Positions 46,624-55,227 of a DNA stretch of 64,000 nucleotides are shown here, one piece after another (the stretch's first letter is position 1; every line of letters starts with the position of its first letter). Both the position numbers and the translations under genes were made by a program. The notes under the pieces are model-generated. The model saw only the letters and a program-made list of their open reading frames with translations. It was not told the DNA's origin and searched no databases. This DNA comes from Pseudoalteromonas luteoviolacea (GTDB lineage Bacteria; Pseudomonadota; Gammaproteobacteria; Enterobacterales; Alteromonadaceae): the NCBI RefSeq assembly GCF_000814765.1, contig NZ_JWIC01000007.1:310001-374000 (forward strand), given 5' to 3'.

Positions 46624-47718
46624 TCACAGTTTAGCGTGCTCACCCTCATTTAATATATACAGTGGCGTGCGCGTTTTTAGTTCCTCTTTCATATGTAAAA
46701 GGCGGAATAGTGCAGAGTGGGATGTATGGTCGCCCATTTTCCAACTCATATTACCGTGTCCCCAAGGGATCATTATCCCGCAGTTTAGCTCATCAGCAGC
46801 AATAAGCGCATCCTCCGGCGTTAAATGGACATTTCTATACCACTTACCGTGCTTTTCATGATGATAAGACGCAATCGGTATCAAGCAGACGTCCATATCA
46901 CCATATTGGTTATGAATATCTTTGAAGTGTGCAGAATAACCGGTATCACCGGCGTAAAATAACTTCCTGCCTTCACTTTCGAAGACCCAGCCTCCCCACA
47001 GCGTTTCATCATCATCACTTGTGATCATGGGGACCACAATACGGCTGCTAAAGTGGTGCGCTGGCACAAAGTGAACGTTTGTCTTACCAACGTCATACTG
47101 TGTGAACCAAGGCATTTCGACTATGTTATAACCACCCGTAGGAAAGTAATCTGCAAAGTTTAATGGGGTTAGATAGGTTGGATGATTGCCAATGTTTTCA
47201 ATATCGGACTTATTGAAGTGATCATAGTGAATGTGTGAGTAGACGACCGCTTGCGTGGATTCAAGTGTTTGTTTGCTATATGCGTTGGGTTCTGTTCGAT
47301 AAAAGCCACCTGCCAAATGAACAAATGCCCAATCAACGGGCCAGTCAAATTGACCTGTAACAGGATCAATCAGTATGGTTTCACCACTAGGTGTTGTAAC
47401 AGAGAAGCTGGCGTGACCTAACCATCTAACGTTGAACGTATTTTCTGAAGTATTTGAAAGGACAGGGTTTTGGCCGACATACTGGCAGCGTTCCATGTCA
47501 TTCTCGCACTGGATCTCTTGGCTTTTAGGGTAGCAATTGTCCTTACAAGTATAGGGATAATCTTCAGGCATCTTATAAGTATTGGCAAACTGGTGCGTAT
47601 AACCTTCCGTGACTTTGTATTTGATGTCTTTCGTCGGCTCCAAACGATTTACATTATTTTGTGACGCACATCCCGCTATTAGTAAGCACAGAGGAAGTGG
47701 TAGGTATTTGTTTATCAT
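46624..47718 (-). CDS. MBL-fold metallo-hydrolase lipoprotein (NAPE-PLD/UlaG-like)
   Basis: 364 residues with lipobox LIAGC (Cys about 17). The metallo-beta-lactamase fold is shown by WLGHASF, ILIDPV, the zinc motif SHIHYDH (HxHxDH), PAHHFSSR, YAGDTGYS and WGHGNM. This arrangement, with the two-domain length and GHASF start, matches the group that includes N-acylphosphatidylethanolamine phospholipase D and RomA-like outer-membrane proteins. A membrane-anchored phosphodiesterase acting on lipids is plausible; the substrate is not shown by sequence. Transcribed divergently from the next small gene. Confidence 0.9.
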   Translation of the reverse strand: MINKYLPLPLCLLIAGCASQNNVNRLEPTKDIKYKVTEGYTHQFANTYKMPEDYPYTCKDNCYPKSQEIQCENDMERCQYVGQNPVLSNTSENTFNVRWLGHASFSVTTPSGETILIDPVTGQFDWPVDWAFVHLAGGFYRTEPNAYSKQTLESTQAVVYSHIHYDHFNKSDIENIGNHPTYLTPLNFADYFPTGGYNIVEMPWFTQYDVGKTNVHFVPAHHFSSRIVVPMITSDDDETLWGGWVFESEGRKLFYAGDTGYSAHFKDIHNQYGDMDVCLIPIASYHHEKHGKWYRNVHLTPEDALIAADELNCGIMIPWGHGNMSWKMGDHTSHSALFRLLHMKEELKTRTPLYILNEGEHAKL

Positions 47719-47818
47719 AGATATAAATTTCTTATTGTATTTAGTGATGTCTGTCTCTATCCTGAAATTGCGTTAACTACTAAAACGTTAATTAACATCA
47801 AGTCACTATGGGAGTGTT

Positions 47819-48073
47819 ATGGAACGAGTTTCAGACGAAACCTGGTACGCAGTATTATTATTTTTCTCGCTAATAATAGTACCTTTTTTAATAGGGCTCG
47901 CAATATTTAAAATGTATCGAAAAGTGTTTCCTGTTAAACCCTCTGAGTATGACTCAGTAGTTGAGGAGCTAGACGCGAATAGAATCGGTTTTTTTAAACC
48001 TTTTCTAATCGGGTGGTTGATATGCGGGCCAATCGTTTTTTGGTTTTATAATGAGTATTTAGTGCATGTCTAG
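47819..48073 (+). CDS. 84-residue two-helix membrane protein
   Basis: Two hydrophobic helices at about residues 10-30 and 62-80 with a charged central segment (KPSEYDSVVEELDANRIG). No family recognised. It has a GGAG ribosome-binding site about 8 bp before the ATG. A small hairpin (AGGCTC...GAGCCT at 48083-48100) follows and separates it from the convergent fructokinase. Confidence 0.75.
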   Translation: MERVSDETWYAVLLFFSLIIVPFLIGLAIFKMYRKVFPVKPSEYDSVVEELDANRIGFFKPFLIGWLICGPIVFWFYNEYLVHV

Positions 48074-48122
48074 AGGCTAAATAGGCTCTTCCGTGAGCCT
48101 GTCTCACACTTAGGAAATTTGT

Positions 48123-49073
48123 TTAGTCTATGTCGTGGTGACTTGGAAGCGATGAAAAGGAGCCATATCTGGTTACAGCATATGCGCCACATTTAGCTGA
48201 AAAGTTTACTAAATCCAATATTTTAGCTTCACAACTTACAATGTCTGTGAATGAAGTTTGAGATAGTTTCCTTGTCATATCTGCCAGCAAACCACCAACA
48301 AATGCGTCGCCACCAGCAGTTGTATCTACAGCATTCACTTTGGGTGGTGTAATGTAGCCAGAAAATTGCGCCGTAAAATAACGAATATCATTTGCACCGT
48401 CTGTGATGATCAATAACTTAACTTGGCTAGAGAGTATCGCTTCTATGGTGTTTTGTTCATCTTTAGATGGATGCGCATGAGTATTTAAGAATATTAACTC
48501 TTCTTTGGAGAGCTTGACTACATCAGATTGCGACATAATATGCCAGATTCTATCAAGGCAATGATTCATCGATGGCCATAGGTTTTCTCGCAAATTCATA
48601 TCGAAACTTTTGATTAAACCGTGTTGTTTTGCCTTTTCCAATGCAGTTACTGTGCTGAGGTAGATGTTTTTCTCTGTCAGACTGTTTGAACAGACGTGTA
48701 AAATTGTACCTTGCTCAAACATGTTGTCTTCGAAATCTTCTGCACGGAAAAGTAAATCTGCAGCAGGTGGTCTATAAAAGCTAAAGCTTCGCTCGCCCTC
48801 GCTATCTAGTGAGACAAAAGCCAGCGCTGTTTTTGCTTCAGAGGTAAATTTTACAAATTGAGTATTTACCTGATGACCCGATAGCTCGTCTTTTAAAAAG
48901 TGACCAAACATGTCATCGCCTAACATGCCACAAAATGTGCTTTCTACGCCTTGCTTTGCAACAGCAACAGAGACATTTGCTGGCGCGCCGCCTGCATACT
49001 TTGTGAAAGATTCAGGTGTGCCACCGTCGGACAAGAAATCTATTAGCGCTTCACCAAAACAAACAACACTCAT
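48123..49073 (-). CDS. PfkB-family fructokinase
   Basis: 316 residues. Phosphorylates fructose to fructose-6-phosphate with ATP. PfkB motifs: the N-terminal GEALIDF, AGGAPANVSVAVAKQG (signature 1) and the C-terminal DTTAGGDAFVGG (signature 2, where the Asp is the catalytic base and the glycines form the anion hole). The GEALIDF and YRPPAADLLF stretches are typical of fructokinases. Its ATG overlaps the stop codon of the upstream mannose isomerase by one base (TAATG), so the two are translationally coupled and the product of the isomerase is its likely substrate. Confidence 0.92.
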   Translation of the reverse strand: MSVVCFGEALIDFLSDGGTPESFTKYAGGAPANVSVAVAKQGVESTFCGMLGDDMFGHFLKDELSGHQVNTQFVKFTSEAKTALAFVSLDSEGERSFSFYRPPAADLLFRAEDFEDNMFEQGTILHVCSNSLTEKNIYLSTVTALEKAKQHGLIKSFDMNLRENLWPSMNHCLDRIWHIMSQSDVVKLSKEELIFLNTHAHPSKDEQNTIEAILSSQVKLLIITDGANDIRYFTAQFSGYITPPKVNAVDTTAGGDAFVGGLLADMTRKLSQTSFTDIVSCEAKILDLVNFSAKCGAYAVTRYGSFSSLPSHHDID

Positions 49074-50263
49074 TAGCCATTCTCTCTCAAATTATATGCT
49101 CTTAACACTTCGTAACAGGCACCCATCGTGTGGTAATCAGTTTTACCTGCGGGGCTCTTTTCATCACTGTAACTGCGGTTGTCTTGCGTGAGAATTCGAT
49201 ACCAAGCGCCATATTTATGGTCGATCATATTATCCCAGCTGTATTGCCAGATTTTCTCATACCATTGCCAATATTGCTCATCCTGAGTCTCTAGTGCTAG
49301 CAGGGCAGCTGCGGCAAAGCTTTCTGCTTGAACCCAGAAATATTTGTCGCCATCGCAAATGCTTTTATCTGGTGCGAAGCCATAGCAAATTCCGCCATGC
49401 TCTTTGTCCCACGCATGCGCAAGCGCCTGATCAAATAAGAACTTAGCCTTTTCTACCATCCACGCTTCTGGTTTGTGTCTATTTAAGATAAGCAGCAGTT
49501 TGGTCCATTCTGTTTGGTGACCTGGCTGGAATCCCCATGGTCTAAACAAATGCTTAGGGTTCTCTTTGTTATAATCCCAATCGATTTCCCAATCGCTGTT
49601 GTAATGCTCCCAAACTAGACCATCCGCTAAGCTTGCCTGTCTTACCGTCATATTGTGGGCAAGTGCATAAGCGCGGTCTAAAAACTTGTTATCATTGGTT
49701 GCTTCAAAGCACATTAGTAGCGCTTCACACATATGCATGTTCGCGTTTTGACCGCGATACTTATCTGCTTCTGTAAAGTTGGCGTTAAACTCATCTAGGT
49801 ATAAGCCAAATGCTGAGTCATAGTATTTTTCTTCTAAAAGTGACCAGACTTGCTCGATAGTGTCTTTTGCTGAGTTGATACCGGCTTTTACAGCCATCGC
49901 ATTTGCAAGCAATACAAATGCAAGACCATAACAATGGTTGGTGAGATCGCTTGCCTCGCCATTTTCGATAAGCCAAGCATATCCGCCGTTTTCTTGCTTA
50001 TGGACCTTTTCTAAATAATCTAAACCGTGTTGGACTAATTCCAGATATTCCGTTTTATCCGTGTTGATATAGGCCATGGCATAGTTAAATACAAAGCGCG
50101 TGCTAGAAACCAGATGACGAGTGCTGTCATCATAAATGTCGCCGTTGTCCTTGAAAAACTGATAAAACCCACCCTTGTTGTCTACGCACCTCGGATGATA
50201 AAACGCCATGGTTTTATCAATATGTTGCTGTAAAAAATCTCTACTTCTAAAATCTAGCGACAT
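49073..50263 (-). CDS. AGE-family mannose isomerase
   Basis: 396 residues from the ATG at 50263, preferred because GGAG lies 8 bp upstream; an in-frame GTG at 50344 would add 27 unlikely residues. It belongs to the acylglucosamine 2-epimerase (alpha/alpha barrel) superfamily, with RFVFNYAMAY, GLAFVLLANAMAV, FRPWGFQPGHQTEW and QAESFAAAALL around the active-site histidines. Within this family the GFQPGHQ form and absence of a GlcNAc context fit D-mannose isomerase (mannose to fructose). The gene is coupled to a fructokinase and divergent from a sugar importer next to an alpha-mannosidase, which strongly supports the mannose assignment. Confidence 0.9.
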   Translation of the reverse strand: MSLDFRSRDFLQQHIDKTMAFYHPRCVDNKGGFYQFFKDNGDIYDDSTRHLVSSTRFVFNYAMAYINTDKTEYLELVQHGLDYLEKVHKQENGGYAWLIENGEASDLTNHCYGLAFVLLANAMAVKAGINSAKDTIEQVWSLLEEKYYDSAFGLYLDEFNANFTEADKYRGQNANMHMCEALLMCFEATNDNKFLDRAYALAHNMTVRQASLADGLVWEHYNSDWEIDWDYNKENPKHLFRPWGFQPGHQTEWTKLLLILNRHKPEAWMVEKAKFLFDQALAHAWDKEHGGICYGFAPDKSICDGDKYFWVQAESFAAAALLALETQDEQYWQWYEKIWQYSWDNMIDHKYGAWYRILTQDNRSYSDEKSPAGKTDYHTMGACYEVLRAYNLRENG

Positions 50264-50419
50264 TATTTGTGCTCCACTCTCAAATCGCGTAGCGGTCAAT
50301 ATGATATAAGCATCATAAAAGTGCGAACAATGCGCATCATTCACCTGAGCTTATTTTATTTGATGTATTGACCGTTATTTTCTCATTTATTCATTTACTG
50401 TAGCATCTTAAAAAAAATA

Positions 50420-50433
50420 ATGGAACGATCCAA
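50420..50433. promoter_or_regulatory. LacI-like operator, divergent mannose promoter
   Basis: ATGGAACGATCCAA lies between the divergent isomerase and MFS genes and differs in one base from TTGGAACGATCCAA before the GH92 gene. Central CG with symmetric arms is the usual form of LacI-family operators. No LacI gene is in the window. Confidence 0.65.
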
Positions 50434-50501
50434 TAAAACATTTGTGATTTTCTTGTAACAATGTGTAGAATCATTACATCCTTTAACATGGAGTAATCCG
50501 A

Positions 50502-51773
50502 GTGAGTGAAATCAACATGAATCAAAGCTTTGCAGCAGGCGCCCAGAACAACGAAAAAAACTACTTTTTTCCGCTTGCTGCAATGACAACCCTGTTCTTT
50601 TTATGGGGTTTTATTACGGTATTTAACGATGTTTTAATCCCGAGATTAAAAAGCGTTTTTGACTTAAACTACACAGAAGCGATGTTAATCCAGTTTTGCT
50701 TCTTTATTGCCTACTTCGTTGTTTCTCTTCCCGCCGGTAATTTAGTTAAGCGATTAGGTTATCAAAAAGGGATCATCATCGGTCTTGTCGTTGCCGCTGC
50801 GGGGTGTTTACTGTTTTATCCAGCAGTGATTGTGCATCAATACTGGGTATTCTTAACCGCCTTATTTGTGATGGCGTCTGGTATTGTTATCTTACAAGTG
50901 TCAGCTAACCCATATGTTGCAGCACTGGGCACGCCAAAAACTGCTTCAAGCCGTTTAAACTTGGCACAAGCGTTGAACTCATTGGGTACCACTTTAGGTC
51001 CAATTGCAGGCGGCATGTTGTTATTTGGTGCGGGCAGTGCGGCGGTGGTCGAAGCTGCTAATGCTGATTCTGTCAAAGTACCGTACTTGGTCATTGCAGG
51101 TTGCTTGCTCGCAATCGCGGTGGTATTTGCGTTTTTGAAGCTACCAACAATCGAAGCGCATATCGAAACTGAAGACTGTAAAGTCAAAGACAAAAACTTA
51201 AAAGAAGCGCCGCATTTAATGATGGGGGTTGTCGCTATATTTTGTTATGTCGGTGCAGAGGTGTCTATTGGCAGTTTTATCGTAAACTATTTTGCTGAAG
51301 AGCATATCGGCGGCTTGGATGCGCCAACTGCGGCTAAATTGCTTGGTTATTATTGGGGTGGGGCAATGGTTGGTCGCTTTATTGGCTCCCAAGCACTTAA
51401 ATATGTGGCGCCTTCAAAAGCATTGGTATTCAACTCAGTATTTGTCATGCTGTTGTTGGCAGCGACCATGCTAACAGAAGGTAATGTTGCAATGGTGTCA
51501 GTGTTAGCAATTGGTTTGTTTAACTCTATTATGTTCCCAACAATTTTTACAACGGCAATTGAAGGTCTTGGTTCACTGACAAGTAAAGGTTCAGGTTGGT
51601 TGTGTTTGGCCATTGTTGGTGGTGCTATTATACCGCTATTACAAGGGGTTGTAGCAGATACAATGCATATTCAAATCAGTTTCATTGTGCCACTTGTTTG
51701 CTACATTTTCATAGCTTGGTATGGCTTAAATGTTGTAAAACTATCAAAGCAATGGCATGACAAAATAGCGTAA
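50502..51773 (+). CDS. MFS sugar transporter (fucose/glucose-mannose:H+ symporter type)
   Basis: 423 residues, about 12 transmembrane helices. GTG at 50502 is the start, with GGAG 8 bp upstream. The FucP/GluP-type group is shown by FFLWGFITVFNDVLIPRLK in helix 1, FVVSLPAGNLVKRLGYQKG, and NPYVAALGTP with a following NLAQALNSLGT motif. It imports a free hexose with protons; mannose is the expected cargo given the isomerase, fructokinase and alpha-mannosidase around it. It ends at a strong terminator, so GH92 is transcribed separately from its own operator. Confidence 0.92.
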   Translation: MSEINMNQSFAAGAQNNEKNYFFPLAAMTTLFFLWGFITVFNDVLIPRLKSVFDLNYTEAMLIQFCFFIAYFVVSLPAGNLVKRLGYQKGIIIGLVVAAAGCLLFYPAVIVHQYWVFLTALFVMASGIVILQVSANPYVAALGTPKTASSRLNLAQALNSLGTTLGPIAGGMLLFGAGSAAVVEAANADSVKVPYLVIAGCLLAIAVVFAFLKLPTIEAHIETEDCKVKDKNLKEAPHLMMGVVAIFCYVGAEVSIGSFIVNYFAEEHIGGLDAPTAAKLLGYYWGGAMVGRFIGSQALKYVAPSKALVFNSVFVMLLLAATMLTEGNVAMVSVLAIGLFNSIMFPTIFTTAIEGLGSLTSKGSGWLCLAIVGGAIIPLLQGVVADTMHIQISFIVPLVCYIFIAWYGLNVVKLSKQWHDKIA

Positions 51774-51793
51774 CGCGCAAACTTCTTTCTAAT

Positions 51794-51819
51794 AAGGCAA
51801 GTGTTCACTTGCCTTTTTT
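51794..51819 (+). terminator. Terminator of the sugar transporter gene
   Basis: AAGGCAAGTG (51794-51803), TT, CACTTGCCTT (51806-51815), then TTTT. Confidence 0.9.
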
Positions 51820-51890
51820 AACTTAAATTTATAAATTTCTATCTCATAAGTATTGAATACGTATTCATAGACGTTGTATATTAAACTTAG

Positions 51891-51904
51891 TTGGAACGAT
51901 CCAA
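51891..51904. promoter_or_regulatory. LacI-like operator before the GH92 gene
   Basis: TTGGAACGATCCAA, 28 bp before the GH92 ATG, nearly identical to the site at 50420. Shared control of hydrolase and uptake genes is inferred. Confidence 0.7.
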
Positions 51905-51931
51905 TCATAATTTAGAATAAAGGAGAGGCAC

Positions 51932-54286
51932 ATGCATCGCTCTATTTGGGCTGCAGCTATGTTGTCACTTACCTCAGTTTCGTCGGTAAGTGTAGCAAGC
52001 GAATCAAACACGCAGTGGGTTGATACATTTATTGGTACTGGCGGAGATGGTCATACATTCCCTGGTGCAGTTGTTCCATTCGGTATGGTCCAATTAAGTC
52101 CTGATACTGATAATCCTATGCGCGGCGTTTCACCACAACCAGAAATATACAAGCGCTGTGCAGGTTATCACTATGATGATCATACGATAGTAGGTTTCTC
52201 TCATACGCATTTCTCAGGTACTGGCCACTCTGACTTGGGTGACTTGCTTGTGATGCCAATTACAGGTGATGTAAAACTAACAGCGGGCACTGCTGAAAAG
52301 CCTGATACGGGTTACCGTTCACGCTTTTCTCACGATAAAGAGTGGTCTGAGCCAGGGTACTACGGCGTTGAACTACAAGACTACGATGTGACAGCTGAGC
52401 TCACAGCAACGACACGTGTAGGTATGCATAAGTATACTTTCAATAGTCATGATGACGGCCATGTTTTATTTGATTTAACCAGCTCAATTTATAACTTTGA
52501 GAACAAAGTTATTTGGAGTGACATTCGTAAAGTTGATGACAGAACGCTAGTTGCTTACCGTGCGACCAATGGCTGGGCGCGCAATCGACAAATGTACTTT
52601 GCAATTCAATTTTCACAGCCAATCGATGACTATGAGTTCATCAACGAAGACAACATGCGTTATAGATGTATGAACTGTCTAAATACCAAGCAAAAGCACT
52701 CAACGATTGAAAACAAAGCTGTCAAAATGACTGCGGGTAAAGCCGTTAAATTTGTTGCTTCATTCGATGGCCTAAAAGACAAGCCGCTTTACGTTAAAGT
52801 TGGGTTGTCAGCGGTGAGTCGTTCAAATGCACTTGAAAACTTAAATGCTGAAATCCCGCATTGGGACTTTGATAAAGTACGTGCTGAGTCAAAGCAGCTG
52901 TGGGCTAATTACTTAGACAAAGTGGATGTAGAAGGTACAGTATCTGAAAAGCGTCAGTTCTATACAGCGTTGTATCATGCTTTACAAGCACCAAGCATTT
53001 ACCAAGACGTAAATGGTCAATACCGAGGTGTTGACGGTGAGATCCACGATGGTAAAGGCTTTGAACACTATACATTATTCTCTCTTTGGGATACTTACCG
53101 TGCACTTCACCCATTACTGACGTACATCGATCCAGATCGTGTATCGGGTATGATCCAATCAATGTTAGTTCACTATCAACAGAGCTACGAAAAAATGCTA
53201 CCTATCTGGTCTTTCCATGCACACGAGACATGGACAATGATTGGTTATCATGCAGTATCTGTCATTGCAGATGCTTACCTAAAAGGTATTCGTGACTATG
53301 ACATTGATTTAGCGGTTGAAGCGATCACTAACACGGCAAATAACAAGGTGTACGACGCGATCCCAGAGTATAAAAAGTATGGCTACGTACCTATGGATGT
53401 TTTGCCAGAGTCGGTGTCTATTACTCTAGAGTATGCGTACGATGATTATGCTATTGCACGTATGTTTGAAGCGATGGGTAAAACAGAGCTTGCTAAAGAC
53501 TACTATGCGCGTGCAATGAGCTACAGAAACGTGTTTGATCCTGAAACTAAGTTCATGCGTGGTCGTGATACTAAAGGTAACTGGAACCCAGATTTCAATG
53601 CATATGAAGCGAAGTATATGGGCGCATTTACAGAGGGCAACTCTATGCAGTACAGCTTCTACGTACCACACGATGTTGCAGGCCTAATTGATTTAATGGG
53701 TGGCGATGATGCATTTGAGCAACGCTTAGATGATTTGTTCGATACGCATTTATCAGCAGACATGATCAAAGAGCACGAAGATATTGCTGGCTTGATCGGT
53801 AACTACGCACACGGTAATGAGCCGAGTCACCACATTGCTTATCTGTACAACTATGCGGGTAAGCCTTGGCGTACACAAGAGCGTATTCGCCAAATCATGG
53901 ATACATTAAGCTCAGATAAGCCAGATGGCCTTGCGGGTAACGATGATGTTGGTCAGATGTCTGCATGGTATATTTTCTCAGCGATGGGCTTCTATCCAGT
54001 AGCACCAGGTGATTTGTCATACGCAATTGGCGCGCCACAAACACCTAAAGTCACCTTAAAGCTTGCAAATGGTAAAACATTCACAACGACTGCTAAAGGC
54101 TTAAGTAAAACACATAAGTATATTCAATCTGTGAGCTTAAATGGTAAGCCACTAAACCGTAACTACTTAACGCACGCAGATATTATGGCTGGTGGTGAGC
54201 TTAAGTATGTAATGAGTGATAAGCCGAACAAAGCATGGGGTAGCGAAATTAGCGCACGTCCACCGTCAATGTCGGAGTATAACTAA
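51932..54286 (+). CDS. GH92 alpha-1,2-mannosidase-type glycoside hydrolase
   Basis: 784 residues with a signal peptide (to about 23, SVAS) and a GGAGAGG ribosome-binding site. GH92 enzymes are calcium-dependent exo-alpha-mannosidases. Family landmarks: WVDTFIGTGGDGHTFPGAV near the N-terminus, FSHTHFSGTGHSDLGD, LFSLWDTYRALHPL, the acidic EGNSMQYSFYVPHD, GNEPSHHIAYLYNYAG and GNDDVGQMSAWYIFSAMGFY; the last two carry the metal and catalytic base residues. It would act in the periplasm on mannosides from yeast, algal or glycoprotein N-glycans. The next gene begins 2 bp after its stop, so the two form one transcript. Confidence 0.95.
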   Translation: MHRSIWAAAMLSLTSVSSVSVASESNTQWVDTFIGTGGDGHTFPGAVVPFGMVQLSPDTDNPMRGVSPQPEIYKRCAGYHYDDHTIVGFSHTHFSGTGHSDLGDLLVMPITGDVKLTAGTAEKPDTGYRSRFSHDKEWSEPGYYGVELQDYDVTAELTATTRVGMHKYTFNSHDDGHVLFDLTSSIYNFENKVIWSDIRKVDDRTLVAYRATNGWARNRQMYFAIQFSQPIDDYEFINEDNMRYRCMNCLNTKQKHSTIENKAVKMTAGKAVKFVASFDGLKDKPLYVKVGLSAVSRSNALENLNAEIPHWDFDKVRAESKQLWANYLDKVDVEGTVSEKRQFYTALYHALQAPSIYQDVNGQYRGVDGEIHDGKGFEHYTLFSLWDTYRALHPLLTYIDPDRVSGMIQSMLVHYQQSYEKMLPIWSFHAHETWTMIGYHAVSVIADAYLKGIRDYDIDLAVEAITNTANNKVYDAIPEYKKYGYVPMDVLPESVSITLEYAYDDYAIARMFEAMGKTELAKDYYARAMSYRNVFDPETKFMRGRDTKGNWNPDFNAYEAKYMGAFTEGNSMQYSFYVPHDVAGLIDLMGGDDAFEQRLDDLFDTHLSADMIKEHEDIAGLIGNYAHGNEPSHHIAYLYNYAGKPWRTQERIRQIMDTLSSDKPDGLAGNDDVGQMSAWYIFSAMGFYPVAPGDLSYAIGAPQTPKVTLKLANGKTFTTTAKGLSKTHKYIQSVSLNGKPLNRNYLTHADIMAGGELKYVMSDKPNKAWGSEISARPPSMSEYN

Positions 54287-54288
54287 GC

Positions 54289-55050
54289 ATGAAAGTGAAA
54301 ACTGCAATTTCTTCGCTTGCAGTGGCTATGGGCCTTTTGGTCCATAGCGCATCAGCGTTAGACAAAATTGATACCGCAATAAAGCCAATCCAGTTTCAAG
54401 CAGACATTGCATGGCAGCAGTTTCCTTTGCCGAATGTGCAAATCAGAAACTTCAGCAAAGAAACCGTGCCTGTTTGGCAGCACGTTAATGTCAATTTGAT
54501 AAAGCAGATCTCGTATAACGTCGCACGTATTTTATATAGTGAAAAACAGCGTGCACCTAAGTTACCACTATTGGAGATCATCATTGAAGATATGAATGGC
54601 GTTGCATACAAAGAAGGCGACTTCAATGGTGCAAAAATTCATATTAGTGCTCAATACCTTAATAAATATGCACAAAGCCACAGTGCACAAGCGCTTTATG
54701 ATGAGTTAATCGGTGTGCTTTATCATGAGATTGCCCATGCGTATCAACTGGATGATCATAATTACAAAGAAATTGGTCCGATTATTGAAGGGATCGCCGA
54801 TGTTGTAAGAATGAAAGGTGGTTATGTTGATTTTGAACATCGTAAAGCGGGTGGCAATTATGACACGGGGTATAAAACCACCGCGTTTTTCTTGCATTGG
54901 TTAGAAGAAAATCATCACCCGAACTTGTTGGTAGAGCTAAACGCCCAATTAGATCCTTCTGATAACAAAAAGTGGAGCTGGAAAAGCTTTTCCTCTGAGA
55001 TGGAAATAAACCTCGATACAGCTTGGTCACATTATCAAAGTAAACTCTAA
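54289..55050 (+). CDS. Basic secretory protein family zincin-like protease
   Basis: 253 residues with a signal peptide (to about 23, ASA). The zinc motif YHEIAHAYQ (HExxH) is followed about 20 residues later by IIEGIADVVRMKGGY, the EGIAD-R-K-GY landmark of the basic secretory protein family (plant defence-type zincins, also found in bacteria); a GYKTTAFFLHWLE segment completes the pattern. It is probably a periplasmic or secreted metalloprotease. Its start 2 bp after the GH92 stop shows co-transcription, suggesting that glycoprotein is the target: the mannosidase trims glycans and this protein attacks the peptide. That pairing is inference. Confidence 0.85.
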   Translation: MKVKTAISSLAVAMGLLVHSASALDKIDTAIKPIQFQADIAWQQFPLPNVQIRNFSKETVPVWQHVNVNLIKQISYNVARILYSEKQRAPKLPLLEIIIEDMNGVAYKEGDFNGAKIHISAQYLNKYAQSHSAQALYDELIGVLYHEIAHAYQLDDHNYKEIGPIIEGIADVVRMKGGYVDFEHRKAGGNYDTGYKTTAFFLHWLEENHHPNLLVELNAQLDPSDNKKWSWKSFSSEMEINLDTAWSHYQSKL

Positions 55051-55073
55051 TTTTAGTTCTTTTTTACTATATC

Positions 55074-55099
55074 AAAGGCAAGTAAAACTTGCCTTTTTT
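55074..55099 (+). terminator. Terminator of the GH92-BSP operon
   Basis: AAAGGCAAGT (55074-55083), AAA, ACTTGCCTTT (55087-55096), then TTT. Confidence 0.9.
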
Positions 55100-55227
55100 A
55101 TTGCCAATTAAAAATAATTCAATAAATTTATAATATAAAGATAAAAACTGCCGATAACAGGGGGACAAACCCGTAAAGATTTGATACAACCTACTTAGTA
55201 GTAGATAAGAACAACAACAGGATCTGC

